From contig NZ_NFJR01000001.1 in assembly GCF_002159975.1 (NCBI RefSeq), positions 62,001 to 126,000 on the forward strand: DNA of 64,000 bases, written 5' to 3'. The stretch comes from Barnesiella sp. An22 (GTDB lineage Bacteria > Bacteroidota > Bacteroidia > Bacteroidales > Barnesiellaceae). Numbering within the stretch: position 1 is the stretch's first letter; each line of letters opens with the position of its first letter. The position numbers and the translations under genes are program-made. This document shows, piece after piece, positions 45,533-55,019 of this stretch. A model generated the notes under the pieces. It ran no database searches. It was not told where the DNA came from and worked only from the letters and a program-made list of their open reading frames with translations.

Positions 45533-46936
45533 ATGAAAACAAGAAGATTTGCCCTGTTGATTATATTGCCGATGCTTGGGGTGAGCTTTGCCAGGGCAAG
45601 CTCGTATGTAATCGAAGATGATATTTATTATAATCCGAATGATAAGAATCCGATTGTAGAGCAAAAGGCAAAGGAGAAAGCTGCGCAGGCTGCCGCCGTC
45701 AGGGCAGCTTCGGATACGGTTGTGAAGAAGACGTTGGTGATGACTGCCGACAAACAGTTCTTCGATGTCGACGAGTACAATCGTCGAGGCAGTTCGGCTC
45801 CGGAGGTGACCCTCGATCAGTTGGCAGCCAATCAGCAGGAAAATTATGTCGAGTATAATATTGTCGACGAGAATGGCGATGACGGTTACTACCTGAATGG
45901 TTTCAACGGATCGGCTTCGGACTATGAGTATGCCCTGCGTATTCGTCGGTTCCACAACCCCAAGTTTGTGGTGTCGGTAAGCGATCCCTTCTATTCCGAT
46001 ATTTATTTCCTCGACAATAACGACTGGAATGTCTACATTTCGGACAACTATGCTTGGGTAACTCCCACCTGGACGAATCCCTGGTACTGGGATTACATGT
46101 GGACACCCTATTCCTATACCAGTTGGTCGTGGCGCTGGAGTGTGGGCCCGTGGCGGTTTGGTTGGGGATATGATCCCTACTACTACGGTTGGGGCGGCTA
46201 CTGGGGTGGCTATTGGGGATGGAACTCGTGGTACAGTCCCTATTTCCATCACCATCACTACTATTCGCCCTACTACTACCATCGTCCCTACTACGGGTGG
46301 AATGCTCCGGCACGTCCGCAATATACTCCCAACGGGCGTCAGCCCAATCGCTATGGCGGTAATATCGTATCGTCGGGCAATGGGGTGACGACTACCGGAC
46401 GTCGGGCAACGGTGGGTACCGCTTCGACTTCGGCGTCGACTACGACCAGTCGCCGAGCAACGACCAGTGTTTCTTCATCGTCGAATGGCAGCAGTTCTGT
46501 AAATGGTGTTCGCACCAACCGGGGAACGGTCATCAGCAATAGCTCCAGCTCCAATTCGAATCGTGGGTATAGTTTCGGCTCTGCCAATACTTCTCGCCGA
46601 GGCACCAGTTCGTCGTCGAGCTCGGTATCGGTTCCGTCGACGACTCAAAGTCGCAGACAGACGACAATCAATACCCGTCCGAGCTCCTCGAGCAACAGCT
46701 ATAACAGGGGTTACAACAGTGGTACTGTCGGTACCAGTCGACGGGGCAGCAGCTCGAGCTCAAGCTCTTCGTTCAATCGCAACTCCTCGACTTCGGGGCG
46801 TTCCTCGAGCTTCTCGAGCGGATCGTCGAGCCGTCGCTCTTCGGGTAGCTATTCGGCGCCATCCTCTTCGTCGGGAAGAAGCAGCGGTACCTCTTCGCGG
46901 GGATCCAGTGGAGGAGGCCGTGGAGGTCGTAGATAA
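45533..46936 (+). CDS. Exported low-complexity protein with aromatic-rich middle and Ser/Arg-rich tail
   Basis: The 467-residue protein has a signal peptide (MKTRRFALLIILPMLGVSFARA). The start ATG at 45533 has a good GGAGAAG site (45521-45527). Residues ~25-150 are ordinary with a VVKKTLVMTADKQFFDVDEYN-like segment. Residues ~165-265 are extremely rich in Trp, Tyr, Gly and His (WTNPWYWDYMW, YYYGWGGYWGGYWGWNSW, YFHHHHYY). The last ~190 residues are a disordered Ser/Arg/Thr tail with repeated TSRRG(T/S)SSSSS units. I recognise no family. It precedes the FadL-like gene by 30 bases, suggesting an operon and an outer-membrane or surface role. Confidence 0.8.
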   Translation: MKTRRFALLIILPMLGVSFARASSYVIEDDIYYNPNDKNPIVEQKAKEKAAQAAAVRAASDTVVKKTLVMTADKQFFDVDEYNRRGSSAPEVTLDQLAANQQENYVEYNIVDENGDDGYYLNGFNGSASDYEYALRIRRFHNPKFVVSVSDPFYSDIYFLDNNDWNVYISDNYAWVTPTWTNPWYWDYMWTPYSYTSWSWRWSVGPWRFGWGYDPYYYGWGGYWGGYWGWNSWYSPYFHHHHYYSPYYYHRPYYGWNAPARPQYTPNGRQPNRYGGNIVSSGNGVTTTGRRATVGTASTSASTTTSRRATTSVSSSSNGSSSVNGVRTNRGTVISNSSSSNSNRGYSFGSANTSRRGTSSSSSSVSVPSTTQSRRQTTINTRPSSSSNSYNRGYNSGTVGTSRRGSSSSSSSSFNRNSSTSGRSSSFSSGSSSRRSSGSYSAPSSSSGRSSGTSSRGSSGGGRGGRR

Positions 46937-46966
46937 GCAAGACGTGAATCATCAAGTAAGAACAAT

Positions 46967-48597
46967 ATGAAAACGGTAAAATATGCTTTGGCTGGAGTTG
47001 CTCTTTGTAGCAGCTCCATGCTCTTTGGTCAAGGCGTGGTCGATGCCTTGAAATATTCACAACAAGATATACGAGGTACGGCCCGGTATATGGGCATGGC
47101 CGGAGCCTTCGGCGCATTAGGCGGCGATATAACGACCTTGGGCCAGAATCCGGCTGGTATAGGTGTCTATAGAAACTCCGACATTGCCGCCACCATCGAC
47201 TTTTCGAATCAGGTGAGCACGGTGAATACTGCCGGTAATAACTACTCCGACAGTAAGTTCAAATTCTCGTGCAACAATTTCGGTTTTGTCTGGACCGTTC
47301 GTTTCAATCAGGAGGCCCTGAAGAATCTGAATTTCGGCTTTGCCTACAACAAGCAGAAGTCGTTCGACCGCTCATACAAAACCAGCTATGCCAATATCTC
47401 GGGTGCCAATTCGCTATCGGGGTATATCGCCAAACTCTCCGATGGAATCTCGGTCGACAATCTGGCGTCGAGCAACAATTCCAGTTTCGACCCTTACGAC
47501 AGCAGCCCCTGGCTCAATGTGCTGGGCTATCAGTCGTACCTGATTAACCCAAAGAGCTCAAATACCTGGAGCAGTGTCGTGGGTAGCGGGACTTCGGCTA
47601 CCGGCGACCTGTATGTGCGGGAGAAAGGCTCGATTGACGAGTACAACTTCAACATCGGCGGTAATATCTACGATGTCTTCTACTGGGGTATCGGCGTTGC
47701 AGTTACCGACTTTTCGTATGACATACAGAGCGGATATGGCGAGAACTTTACCGGGGGTTATCTGCCCGACGATAACGGCTCGGTGAGCAGCGCCAATACC
47801 AATGGCTGGTATCTCATGCAGAATGCCTTGCACACCAACGGCTCGGGTATCAAGGCCAACTTGGGTGTGATTATGCGGGCAACCAATAACTTCCGGTTGG
47901 GTTTTGCTTTCCATACCCCCAACTATTACAAAATGACCGTACCTATTCGGCTGCCGTAAAATATAATTTCGACCGTAGCGGGACCTCGTATAACGATTTG
48001 GCCGAGACGCCTAACGGAAGTTACAGCTACGAGTTTGAGTCGCCTTGGCGCATGATTGCCAGTGCCGCCTACGTGTTTGGGCAGGGTGGTATTCTGAGTT
48101 TCGACTACGAGTATACGGCCAATAACAACATGTCGTTCGACGATCCCTATACAATTGACATGTTTTACAATACAAACAACGAAATTTCCGAGATGCTCTC
48201 TCCCGTGCATACTTTCAAGGTGGGTGGCGAATATCGCATTACTCCGCAGTTTAGTGCTCGGTTGGGCTATGCCTACCAAACGTCTCCTGTGAAATCGGAG
48301 TACAGGTCGGGACATGAGATTCCTACTGCCGGGACCCTGACCATGTTTACCCTCGACCGGGAGACCAACTACTTTACCGTAGGGCTTGGGTACCGTTTTG
48401 CCAATGTCTATGTCGATGTTGCCTATATGCACCGTTATCGTCGCAGCGAGCTTTTCCCCTTCTCTCCGCTGCCTTCGGGTTCCGACGACCTCTTCGATCC
48501 CGGTGTCATCAATCAGGCGTTGGCTATTTCGCCTCAAATATCAACGCTAACCGACCACAACAATTCGTTTGCCTTGACGATGGGAGTGAAGTTCTGA
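46967..48597 (+). pseudogene. FadL/OmpP1-family outer-membrane transport protein, split by a frameshift
   Basis: The 5' part (46967-47959, 330 residues) has a signal peptide and the family signature QDIRGTARYMGMAGAFGALGGD with NPAGIG (~40-65). It breaks in the phrase YYKMT. The correct continuation (TYSAAVKYNFDRSGTSYND) follows one frame back and runs as ORF 47998-48597 to a normal porin end (SFALTMGVKF). One missing base near 47938-47941, probably in a GAT codon, explains the break. The intact product would be ~543 residues, a 14-strand beta-barrel for hydrophobic solutes. It is either a true pseudogene, a phase-variable gene or a sequencing error. Confidence 0.88.
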
Positions 48598-48617
48598 CCG
48601 GCAGAAAAACAGTTTTT

Positions 48618-48655
48618 GAAAGGACGTTTCGTTTTGAAGCGTCCTTTCGCTTTTT
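48618..48655 (+). terminator. Intrinsic terminator after the FadL-like gene
   Basis: GAAAGGACG...CGTCCTTTC (48618-48648) with inner TTC/GAA pairing is followed by GCTTTTTGG. Confidence 0.85.
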
Positions 48656-49105
48656 GGGGGACCAGTAATAAGTGTTTATACGAATCAATAGTCGAAAATC
48701 AACTAAAATTCAGGACCTGAAGAGGCTATATATTATTTATTAACCATCATAATATATCCCTTTTTCTTTAATGAGTAATAGAAATCCGTGTGGTTGTTAT
48801 ACGTTACATGAGACCAATTGCTATTAAACTTCGGAGGTAAAGAGAAAGATGTAGAATATGATGCGCCCGAGATTTCAATATGGATGAATATAGACTGTAA
48901 AGAATAGAAGAGCTGAAATATTCCCTCTAAATATTTCAAATTGATTAAAGGGAGAACCCTCCGGTCCGATACCGAAAGATTCTCCCTTTATTGTATTCTT
49001 AAACAGAAGTCTATATTCTTCAACGGCCCGTCCAGACGGGAACAATGCGTTGCATACGCTAAATGTCAGCACAAATAAGTTAAGTTCCAGAAACTTACTG
49101 ACCAA
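48656..49105. other. AT-rich stretch with a repeated hairpin and small uncertain frames
   Basis: This 450-base stretch is more AT-rich than its surroundings. Two minus-strand frames (68 codons ending at 48733, 76 codons ending at 48875) are weak candidates. One begins right after the hairpin at 48947-48989 and ends SLKKKGYIMMVNK; neither has a family I recognise. They could be remnants of a degraded gene. Confidence 0.4.
48947..48989. terminator. Hairpin, likely terminator, downstream of the SecD-head-like lipoprotein gene
   Basis: A 10-bp stem AAAGGGAGAA/TTCTCCCTTT encloses a smaller CGG...CCG hairpin. Related sequence (CCGAAAGGTTCTCCCTTTTT) recurs at ~49870-49891. Confidence 0.6.
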
Positions 49106-49672
49106 TTATCTTTCAAAGCCCACTATGATGGCACAAGCATCATTATAATCCAAAGAGTTTATGATTGAATCCTGTTCAACCTGTCCCAGGCGGTTGTAAA
49201 AAAGGGTGTCTATTTCCCAGCCTTTGTTTTTGAACAGAGCATCCAAAGAATCTTTCTTCTCGTTTAAAAGACTTCTGTATAGTGACTTCATATCATAATT
49301 CTTATTTGTCGCTATTTGGAATGTGCCACTTTCCAATCTCATATTTATACGAGGCGCGGTAATTACGGAATCATTGAATACAAATCCCATTCGCTTGTCT
49401 ACCAGCTGTTCTGTCGAATCGGACCACGCTTGCAATTTATGTTTACTTACATTTCCTATTATCACGCTTTTCCCAAAATAATCTTCGTCCAATCTCAAAT
49501 CGGTAAATTCTTTTACCGTAATGATAGGAGTGGAAGCGATACTGTCTGTTTGTCCGTCTATAATGCGATACCAGCCGTTTTCACGATGATGGCCCGTGCC
49601 TTGATGACTACAACTTGTGGCAAAGAAAGTGATCAGCAGAAGAAGTCCAAATGCGTGTGTATTCATGTTCAT
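49106..49672 (-). CDS. Lipoprotein with SecD P1-head-like domain
   Basis: The 188-residue protein has a lipoprotein signal with lipobox ATSC (Cys ~21). The central domain (~48-118) runs FGKSVIIGNVSKHKL and then KRMGFVFNDSVITAPRINMRLESGTFQI. That pattern resembles the P1 head subdomain of SecD/SecDF, where a similar segment ends in VISAPVI-type residues, but here it is detached from the membrane export complex. A helical C-terminal part follows. Codons are AT-richer than average. It has its own -7 box 24 bases upstream. The role is unknown; a periplasmic, outer-membrane-anchored position is inferred from the lipobox. Confidence 0.7.
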   Translation of the reverse strand: MNMNTHAFGLLLLITFFATSCSHQGTGHHRENGWYRIIDGQTDSIASTPIITVKEFTDLRLDEDYFGKSVIIGNVSKHKLQAWSDSTEQLVDKRMGFVFNDSVITAPRINMRLESGTFQIATNKNYDMKSLYRSLLNEKKDSLDALFKNKGWEIDTLFYNRLGQVEQDSIINSLDYNDACAIIVGFER

Positions 49673-49695
49673 ATTATGTTTTCTTTTGTTTATCG

Positions 49696-49703
49696 CAAAT
49701 ATA
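49696..49703 (-). promoter_or_regulatory. -7 promoter box for the SecD-head-like lipoprotein
   Basis: The minus strand reads TATATTTG, an exact TAnnTTTG match, 24 bases before the start. Confidence 0.55.
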
Positions 49704-50084
49704 CGGATTATGTCCTATTTAGTTATAAGCAAAGGAATATATAATTTATTCCGTTGAGCATTGCTTAAACCATCTGCAAATCTGTAATATCCAATTCTCA
49801 GCCTTGCTCTCTAACTACAACAATAAAAAAGAACAGAGAGAATATAAAAAGGAAAAATCTATCGACTCGATGCCGAAAGGTTCTCCCTTTTTCTTTTACT
49901 CTTCAATGAAGTAGCATATACTCTACTTTCTCTTTGCTTTTGAAGGTCTGTGCAGTTTTGCTTTATCGGACAGCAATAATTTTTTTATATAAAAAGAAAT
50001 CGCTACCTTTGGATAGGGTAGCGGTCGGTTGGGCTCGAGCAGGAAAGTAGCTTTGCTTACAGTGCCGTCTGGCTTGTCGTACGC

Positions 50085-50092
50085 TACCTTTG
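50085..50092 (+). promoter_or_regulatory. -7 promoter box for the Pif1-TPR/AsmA operon
   Basis: TACCTTTG is an exact TAnnTTTG match 29 bases before the ATG at 50121. The in-frame TTG at 50097 would leave almost no leader, supporting the ATG start. Confidence 0.65.
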
Positions 50093-50120
50093 CAAATTGT
50101 CGAAAATAAGAAAAGCCTTC

Positions 50121-52139
50121 ATGGACAAGCAGCCCACCATAGATACAACGAATAAAGAGTTTCAAGATGCCTTGAGCCTTATTCGCTATACGCATCAGTC
50201 GGTATTCCTTACCGGAAAAGCCGGCACAGGCAAGTCTACCTTTTTGAAGTATGTGTGCGAGCATGTGAAGAAGAAGCATGTTGTGCTGGCTCCTACGGGA
50301 GTGGCCGCCATCAATGTGGGCGGCAGCACCATCCATTCGTTTTTCAAGATGCCGTTCCGGCCCATGCTGCCCGACGATCCCGACTTGAGTCTGACCGGCG
50401 GTCGCATCTACGACCTGCTCAAGTACAACAAAAAGCAACGCCAGCTCTTGCGTGAGGTCGAGCTGATTATCATCGATGAAATTTCGATGGTGCGGGCCGA
50501 TATGATCGATTTCATCGACCGGGTATTGCGCGTCTATTCGGGCAACATGCGCCTGCCGTTCGGTGGCAAGCAGTTGCTGCTGGTGGGCGACGTCTATCAG
50601 TTGGAGCCGGTGGTGACGGCCGACATGCGCGATATTCTGGGCCGCTTCTATCCCAATGCCTATTTCTTTTCGGCCCGGGTGTTCCACGAGATGGCCCTGG
50701 TGCCTATCGAGTTGCAGACGGTCTACCGCCAGCAGGACAGCCGCTTTGTCGAGATTCTGGACAAGATACGCAACAACACGGCTACTCGCGAAGAGCTCAC
50801 GATCCTGAACAGTCGCTATATACCGCAATACGATGGCAATCAGGATGATTTCTCGATTACCCTGGCAACCCGTCGCGACCAGGTCGACTATATCAACGAA
50901 AACCGGCTGGCTCGTCTGCCGGGCGAGGAGCATACTTTTCACGGTGAAATCAAAGGCGATTTCCCGGAAGGAAGTTTGCCCACGCTGCTCGATTTGGTCC
51001 TCAAGAAGGGGGCTCAGGTCATGTTTATCAAAAACGATCCCGAACGCCGGTGGGTGAATGGCACGATAGGCATCGTGTCGGACATTACCCCCGACGAGAA
51101 AATCGAGGTCGTGCTCGAGTCGGGCGAACTGTATGAGTTGGAGCGTTGTGTGTGGGAGAATATCAAGTATACCTATAACGAGAAAGAGAAGAGTATCGAG
51201 GAGAATGTGCTGGGTACTTTCGTGCAGTTTCCCATCCGGCTGGCCTGGGCCATTACGGTGCACAAGAGCCAGGGGTTGACCTTCAACAAGGTGGTTGTCG
51301 ACTTTACCGGCGGAGCCTTTGCCGGCGGGCAGACTTATGTGGCGTTGAGCCGCTGCAAGTCGTTGGAGGGGATTGTCCTGAAGAAGCCTATCATGCACCG
51401 CGACATCTTTGTCAACTCCGATATTGTGCGGTTCAGCCGGGAGTTCAACAACCCGGCGCTCATCGAGCAGTCGCTCAAGCTGGCCCAGGCCGACCGCCTG
51501 TATGCCGATACGGTGAAAGCCTTCGACGAAGGCGATTTCGACCTCATGCTGCAATCGTTTTTCAAAGCCATTCACACCCGGTACGACATTGAGAAGCCGG
51601 TAATCCAGCGCTATATCCGTCGCAAACTGAATGTGATAAATCAGTTGAGGGCCCGGAATCGCGAATTGCAACAGGCTTTGGCCGATAAGGATGCGGTGCT
51701 GCGCCAATATGCCCGGGAGTATTATTTGCTGGGCAACGAGTGCATCACCAAGGCCAAAGATGTGCGGGCGGCTTTGGCCAACTTCGACAAGGCGTTGTCG
51801 CTCGACCCGACGATGGTCGATGCCTGGGTGCGTAAGGGCATTACGCTCGAGGATAGCGGCGACGAGCACGAGGCCATGGCCTGTTACAACGAGGCCGTGC
51901 GGTTGAGCCCGCTCAACTTCAAGGCCCTCTACAACCGGGGCAAGTTGCGCTACAAGCAGGGCGATTACGACTCGGCACTCTCCGATTTTGCCAAGGCCGT
52001 GAAGCAGAAACCGGGCCATGCCACGGCACACGACCGCCTGGGCGATACCTTTATCAAACTCGATATGCCCGACATGGCTGCCCGCCACTGGGCCATAGCC
52101 GAGGAGCTGCGTGAGAAACGACAACAGAACAACCAATAA
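50121..52139 (+). CDS. Pif1/RecD-like helicase with C-terminal TPR domain
   Basis: The 672-residue protein starts at the ATG at 50121. The SF1B helicase core has Walker A TGKAGTGKST (31-40), PTGVAAINVGG (motif Ia), IIDEISMV (motif II, ~115), GDVYQLEPV (motif III) and AITVHKSQGLTFN plus TYVALSRCKSLEG near residues 375-425 (motifs V-VI). A helical region (~445-540) leads to tandem TPRs (~555-655: ALANFDKALSLDP, DEHEAMACYNEAVRLSP, DYDSALSDFAKAVKQKP). It should unwind DNA 5' to 3', perhaps at G-quadruplexes or replication barriers, with partner binding by the TPRs. The AsmA gene follows after 8 bases. Confidence 0.9.
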   Translation: MDKQPTIDTTNKEFQDALSLIRYTHQSVFLTGKAGTGKSTFLKYVCEHVKKKHVVLAPTGVAAINVGGSTIHSFFKMPFRPMLPDDPDLSLTGGRIYDLLKYNKKQRQLLREVELIIIDEISMVRADMIDFIDRVLRVYSGNMRLPFGGKQLLLVGDVYQLEPVVTADMRDILGRFYPNAYFFSARVFHEMALVPIELQTVYRQQDSRFVEILDKIRNNTATREELTILNSRYIPQYDGNQDDFSITLATRRDQVDYINENRLARLPGEEHTFHGEIKGDFPEGSLPTLLDLVLKKGAQVMFIKNDPERRWVNGTIGIVSDITPDEKIEVVLESGELYELERCVWENIKYTYNEKEKSIEENVLGTFVQFPIRLAWAITVHKSQGLTFNKVVVDFTGGAFAGGQTYVALSRCKSLEGIVLKKPIMHRDIFVNSDIVRFSREFNNPALIEQSLKLAQADRLYADTVKAFDEGDFDLMLQSFFKAIHTRYDIEKPVIQRYIRRKLNVINQLRARNRELQQALADKDAVLRQYAREYYLLGNECITKAKDVRAALANFDKALSLDPTMVDAWVRKGITLEDSGDEHEAMACYNEAVRLSPLNFKALYNRGKLRYKQGDYDSALSDFAKAVKQKPGHATAHDRLGDTFIKLDMPDMAARHWAIAEELREKRQQNNQ

Positions 52140-52147
52140 TAGCGACC

Positions 52148-54796
52148 ATGATGAACAAAAGTCTGAAAAAAGGTTTGAAAATTACCGGCATAACCCTGGC
52201 GGCAATTTTGGTATTGATGTTTGTCTTGCCCTTTGCTTTCCAAGACAAAGTGATGAACATTGTAAAGAAGGAGGCCAACGAGATGTTGAATGCCCGGCTC
52301 GACTTCGAGTCGCTTCACATCAGCCTCTTCTCGCATTTCCCCAGTGCCTCGATCGAGTTGAATGGGCTCTCCCTCTCGGGCGTGGGCGACTTCGAGGGCG
52401 ATACGTTGGTATCGGCTCGCTCTATCGATGTGGCTGTCAATGTGATGAGCCTTTTCGGTGACGAGGGTTTCGATGTGAACTACATCGTGCTCGACCGGCC
52501 GGCCGTCAAGGCTGTGAAGCTGGCCGACGGGCGGGTAAACTGGGATATCATGAAACCCGATACCGTGGCCGAGGAGGATACGGTCGAGGAGGAGAGCTCG
52601 TCGGCTTTCAGGCTGAAACTGAAACACTTCAAGATTATCGATGCCACCCTTGTCTATCTGGACGATTCGACCCAGATGCAGTTCTATACCGACAAGTTGA
52701 ATCTGAAACTCTCGGGCGACATGAGTGCCGACGTGACCGATATAGACAGCAAGCTCTCGTGCGAGAATATCTATTTTGCCATGGGCGGAGCCTCTTACCT
52801 GAAACAGGCCCGGACCGAAGCCAAACTGACAGTATCGGCCGATTTGAAGAACAACAAGTTTACCTTGAAGGAAAATTCGTTGAGTCTCAACGCCATTACG
52901 CTGAATCTCGACGGTTGGGTGGCCATGCTCGACAACGGAGCCATGGATATGGACCTGAAGGTAAACACGCCCGAAATCAACTTCAAAGAGATATTGTCGC
53001 TGATACCGGCCATCTATCAAAACAATTTCGACAAGTTGCGCACCACGGGCAACATGTCGCTCACGGCCTTTGCCAAGGGGCGTATGGAGGGTGACACCAT
53101 GCCGCAGTTCGGCCTTACGCTGGGTGTAAACGACGCTACCTTCAGCTACGAGGGGATGCCCGCTTCAATCAACGGCATACAGATAGCCGCCACCGTGAGC
53201 AACCCCGGCGGTGTGTTGGACAAGACAGTTATCGACCTGTCGGACTTCCGGCTCAATATGGCCGGCAACCCCTTCCAGGCCACACTCTATGCGGCTACGC
53301 CCATCTCCGATTTGAACTTCAAGGCTACGGCCAAAGGTACGGTACATCTGGGTAAAGTCAAGGATATTTATCCGCTGGGCGACTCGATTAGCCTGAGTGG
53401 TATCGTTACCGCCGATTTGCGCCTGGCCGGACGCATGTCGGATATTGAAAAAGAGAACTACGAAAAGATACAGGGCGAAGGTACCTTCTCGATTGCCGAC
53501 ATGGACCTGACCATGAAGGGAATGCCCGCCGTAGCGGTGAAGAAGGCTCAGGCCTCGATTTCGGCCAAGGCCATGTCGCTCTCGCAACTCGATGTGAAGG
53601 TAGGGCAGAGCGACCTGCAGGCCCAGGGCTCACTCACCAACTATCTGGCTTATGTATTGAAGGACGAGACGATAAAGGGTACCCTAACGGTTACCTCGTC
53701 GCTGCTCGATTTGAACGAACTGATGGGCGAGAGCGAAACGACCGAAGAGCCGACGGCCGAGGCCGATACGACAGCCCTCTCGGCCATCGAGGTGCCCAAG
53801 AATATCGACATGACCCTGAACGCTTCGTTCAACAAGATTCTGTTCCAGAAGATGGTGCTCGAGCAGGTGAAGGGCAAACTGGTCGTAGCCGACGGGGCCG
53901 TGCGCATGACTCCGCTCAGCTTGAAAGCCTTCGGCGGTACGATGGTGGCCAACGGTACCTATTCGACGGCCCAGAACGCATTGCAGCCGCAAGTCAACTT
54001 CGACCTCGATATACAGAAAGCCTCGTTCGAGAAGACGTTCGATCAACTCGATATGGTGAAGCAGATTGTTCCCATATTTGCCAAAACGGGCGGAACCTAT
54101 TCGGTTCAATTCGATTTGAAGTCGGCCCTCGACAGCCAGATGTCGCCCGACCTGAATACTTTGACGGCTCAAGGTGTTATCCAGTCGAACGATATACAGT
54201 TGCAGAATATCGAGGTGTTCAGCCAGTTGGCAACCCTGTTGAAGAACGACAAGTTGCGCAACATCGAGGCCAAGGATTTGAAAATCTCCTTTGCCATAGC
54301 CGACGGCAAGGTGAAGACTTCGCCTTTCGACATCAAGATGGGCAACATCACCATGAACCTCTCGGGTGTCACCGGGCTCGACCAGACTATCGACTACACG
54401 GCCAAAATCAATATTCCTGGAGCCGGCGCCTTGAGCAACGTATCGGCTACCATCGGGGGAACCTTTACGAAGCCTTCGATCAAGCTGAATACCGAGGAGG
54501 TGGTGAAGAATGTGGTGACCAGTACGGTCGCTTCGAAAGTGCTGGGTGTCGATGCCGAAGATGTGGAGGCCCAGAAGGCAGCCATTCGCAAACAGGCCGA
54601 AGATGCCGGCAACAAACTGATTGCAACCGCCCAGTCCGAGAGTGAGAAACTGGTGGAAAAAGCCTCGAATCCGTTGGCCAAGATAGCTGCTCAGGCAGCC
54701 GGCAAGAAGCTGGTCGAGGAGGCCGAGAAGCAGGCCCAGAACTTGAAGGAAGAGGCCGAGAAGCTAATCGAGAAACAGTACGGAAGCGGCAAGTAA
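52148..54796 (+). CDS. AsmA-family envelope protein
   Basis: The 882-residue protein has one N-terminal membrane segment (~10-32: ITGITLAAILVLMFVLPF) and a long extracytoplasmic part with AsmA/TamB-like beta-rich repeats. Typical phrases are LNARLDFESLHISLFSHFPSASIELNGLSL (~47-75) and, near the C-terminus, GAGALSNVSATIGGTFTKPSIKLN. The last ~100 residues are a charged helical extension (EEVVKNVV...EAEKQAQNLKEEAEKLIEKQ). AsmA-like proteins act in lipid transport or outer-membrane homeostasis between membranes. It shares an operon with the helicase, 8 bases apart, though no functional link is obvious. Confidence 0.88.
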   Translation: MMNKSLKKGLKITGITLAAILVLMFVLPFAFQDKVMNIVKKEANEMLNARLDFESLHISLFSHFPSASIELNGLSLSGVGDFEGDTLVSARSIDVAVNVMSLFGDEGFDVNYIVLDRPAVKAVKLADGRVNWDIMKPDTVAEEDTVEEESSSAFRLKLKHFKIIDATLVYLDDSTQMQFYTDKLNLKLSGDMSADVTDIDSKLSCENIYFAMGGASYLKQARTEAKLTVSADLKNNKFTLKENSLSLNAITLNLDGWVAMLDNGAMDMDLKVNTPEINFKEILSLIPAIYQNNFDKLRTTGNMSLTAFAKGRMEGDTMPQFGLTLGVNDATFSYEGMPASINGIQIAATVSNPGGVLDKTVIDLSDFRLNMAGNPFQATLYAATPISDLNFKATAKGTVHLGKVKDIYPLGDSISLSGIVTADLRLAGRMSDIEKENYEKIQGEGTFSIADMDLTMKGMPAVAVKKAQASISAKAMSLSQLDVKVGQSDLQAQGSLTNYLAYVLKDETIKGTLTVTSSLLDLNELMGESETTEEPTAEADTTALSAIEVPKNIDMTLNASFNKILFQKMVLEQVKGKLVVADGAVRMTPLSLKAFGGTMVANGTYSTAQNALQPQVNFDLDIQKASFEKTFDQLDMVKQIVPIFAKTGGTYSVQFDLKSALDSQMSPDLNTLTAQGVIQSNDIQLQNIEVFSQLATLLKNDKLRNIEAKDLKISFAIADGKVKTSPFDIKMGNITMNLSGVTGLDQTIDYTAKINIPGAGALSNVSATIGGTFTKPSIKLNTEEVVKNVVTSTVASKVLGVDAEDVEAQKAAIRKQAEDAGNKLIATAQSESEKLVEKASNPLAKIAAQAAGKKLVEEAEKQAQNLKEEAEKLIEKQYGSGK

Positions 54797-54852
54797 TCGA
54801 TGTTGTAGCAGAGAATACAGAGGTACAATGTACCCGTAGCTGATATTCAGAG

Positions 54853-54890
54853 GAGGGGAACCCGATCGGTTATACCGACGGTTTCCCCTC
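54853..54890 (+). terminator. Hairpin terminator after the AsmA gene
   Basis: GAGGGGAA...TTCCCCTC (54853-54890) with inner CCG/CGG and CGGT/ACCG pairing. The following bases (TTCGCTG) are only weakly T-rich. Confidence 0.6.
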
Positions 54891-54966
54891 TTCGCTGTAT
54901 CTATACCCGGCCAAGGAGGAGTGAAGTGATTATGAATTAACAATGCTATATAAAATATAAATTGTA

Positions 54967-54998
54967 TTTGCTTTATTCTGATGTGGATTTTATCTTTG
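54967..54998 (+). promoter_or_regulatory. Promoter of the alpha-fucosidase gene pair
   Basis: A TTTG -33 box (54967-54970) and TATCTTTG -7 box (54991-54998) are 20 bp apart, a full Bacteroidota promoter 21 bases before the start codon. Confidence 0.85.
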
Positions 54999-55019
54999 TA
55001 AGGTTAAATATATAATATT

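Larger units (their letters stand above)
49673..50120. other. AT-rich divergent intergenic region with a hairpin-repeat relic
   Basis: This region contains the lipoprotein promoter, a partial copy (~49845-49921) of the hairpin region at 48947-49023 and the helicase promoter near 50085. No gene is evident. Confidence 0.5.
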
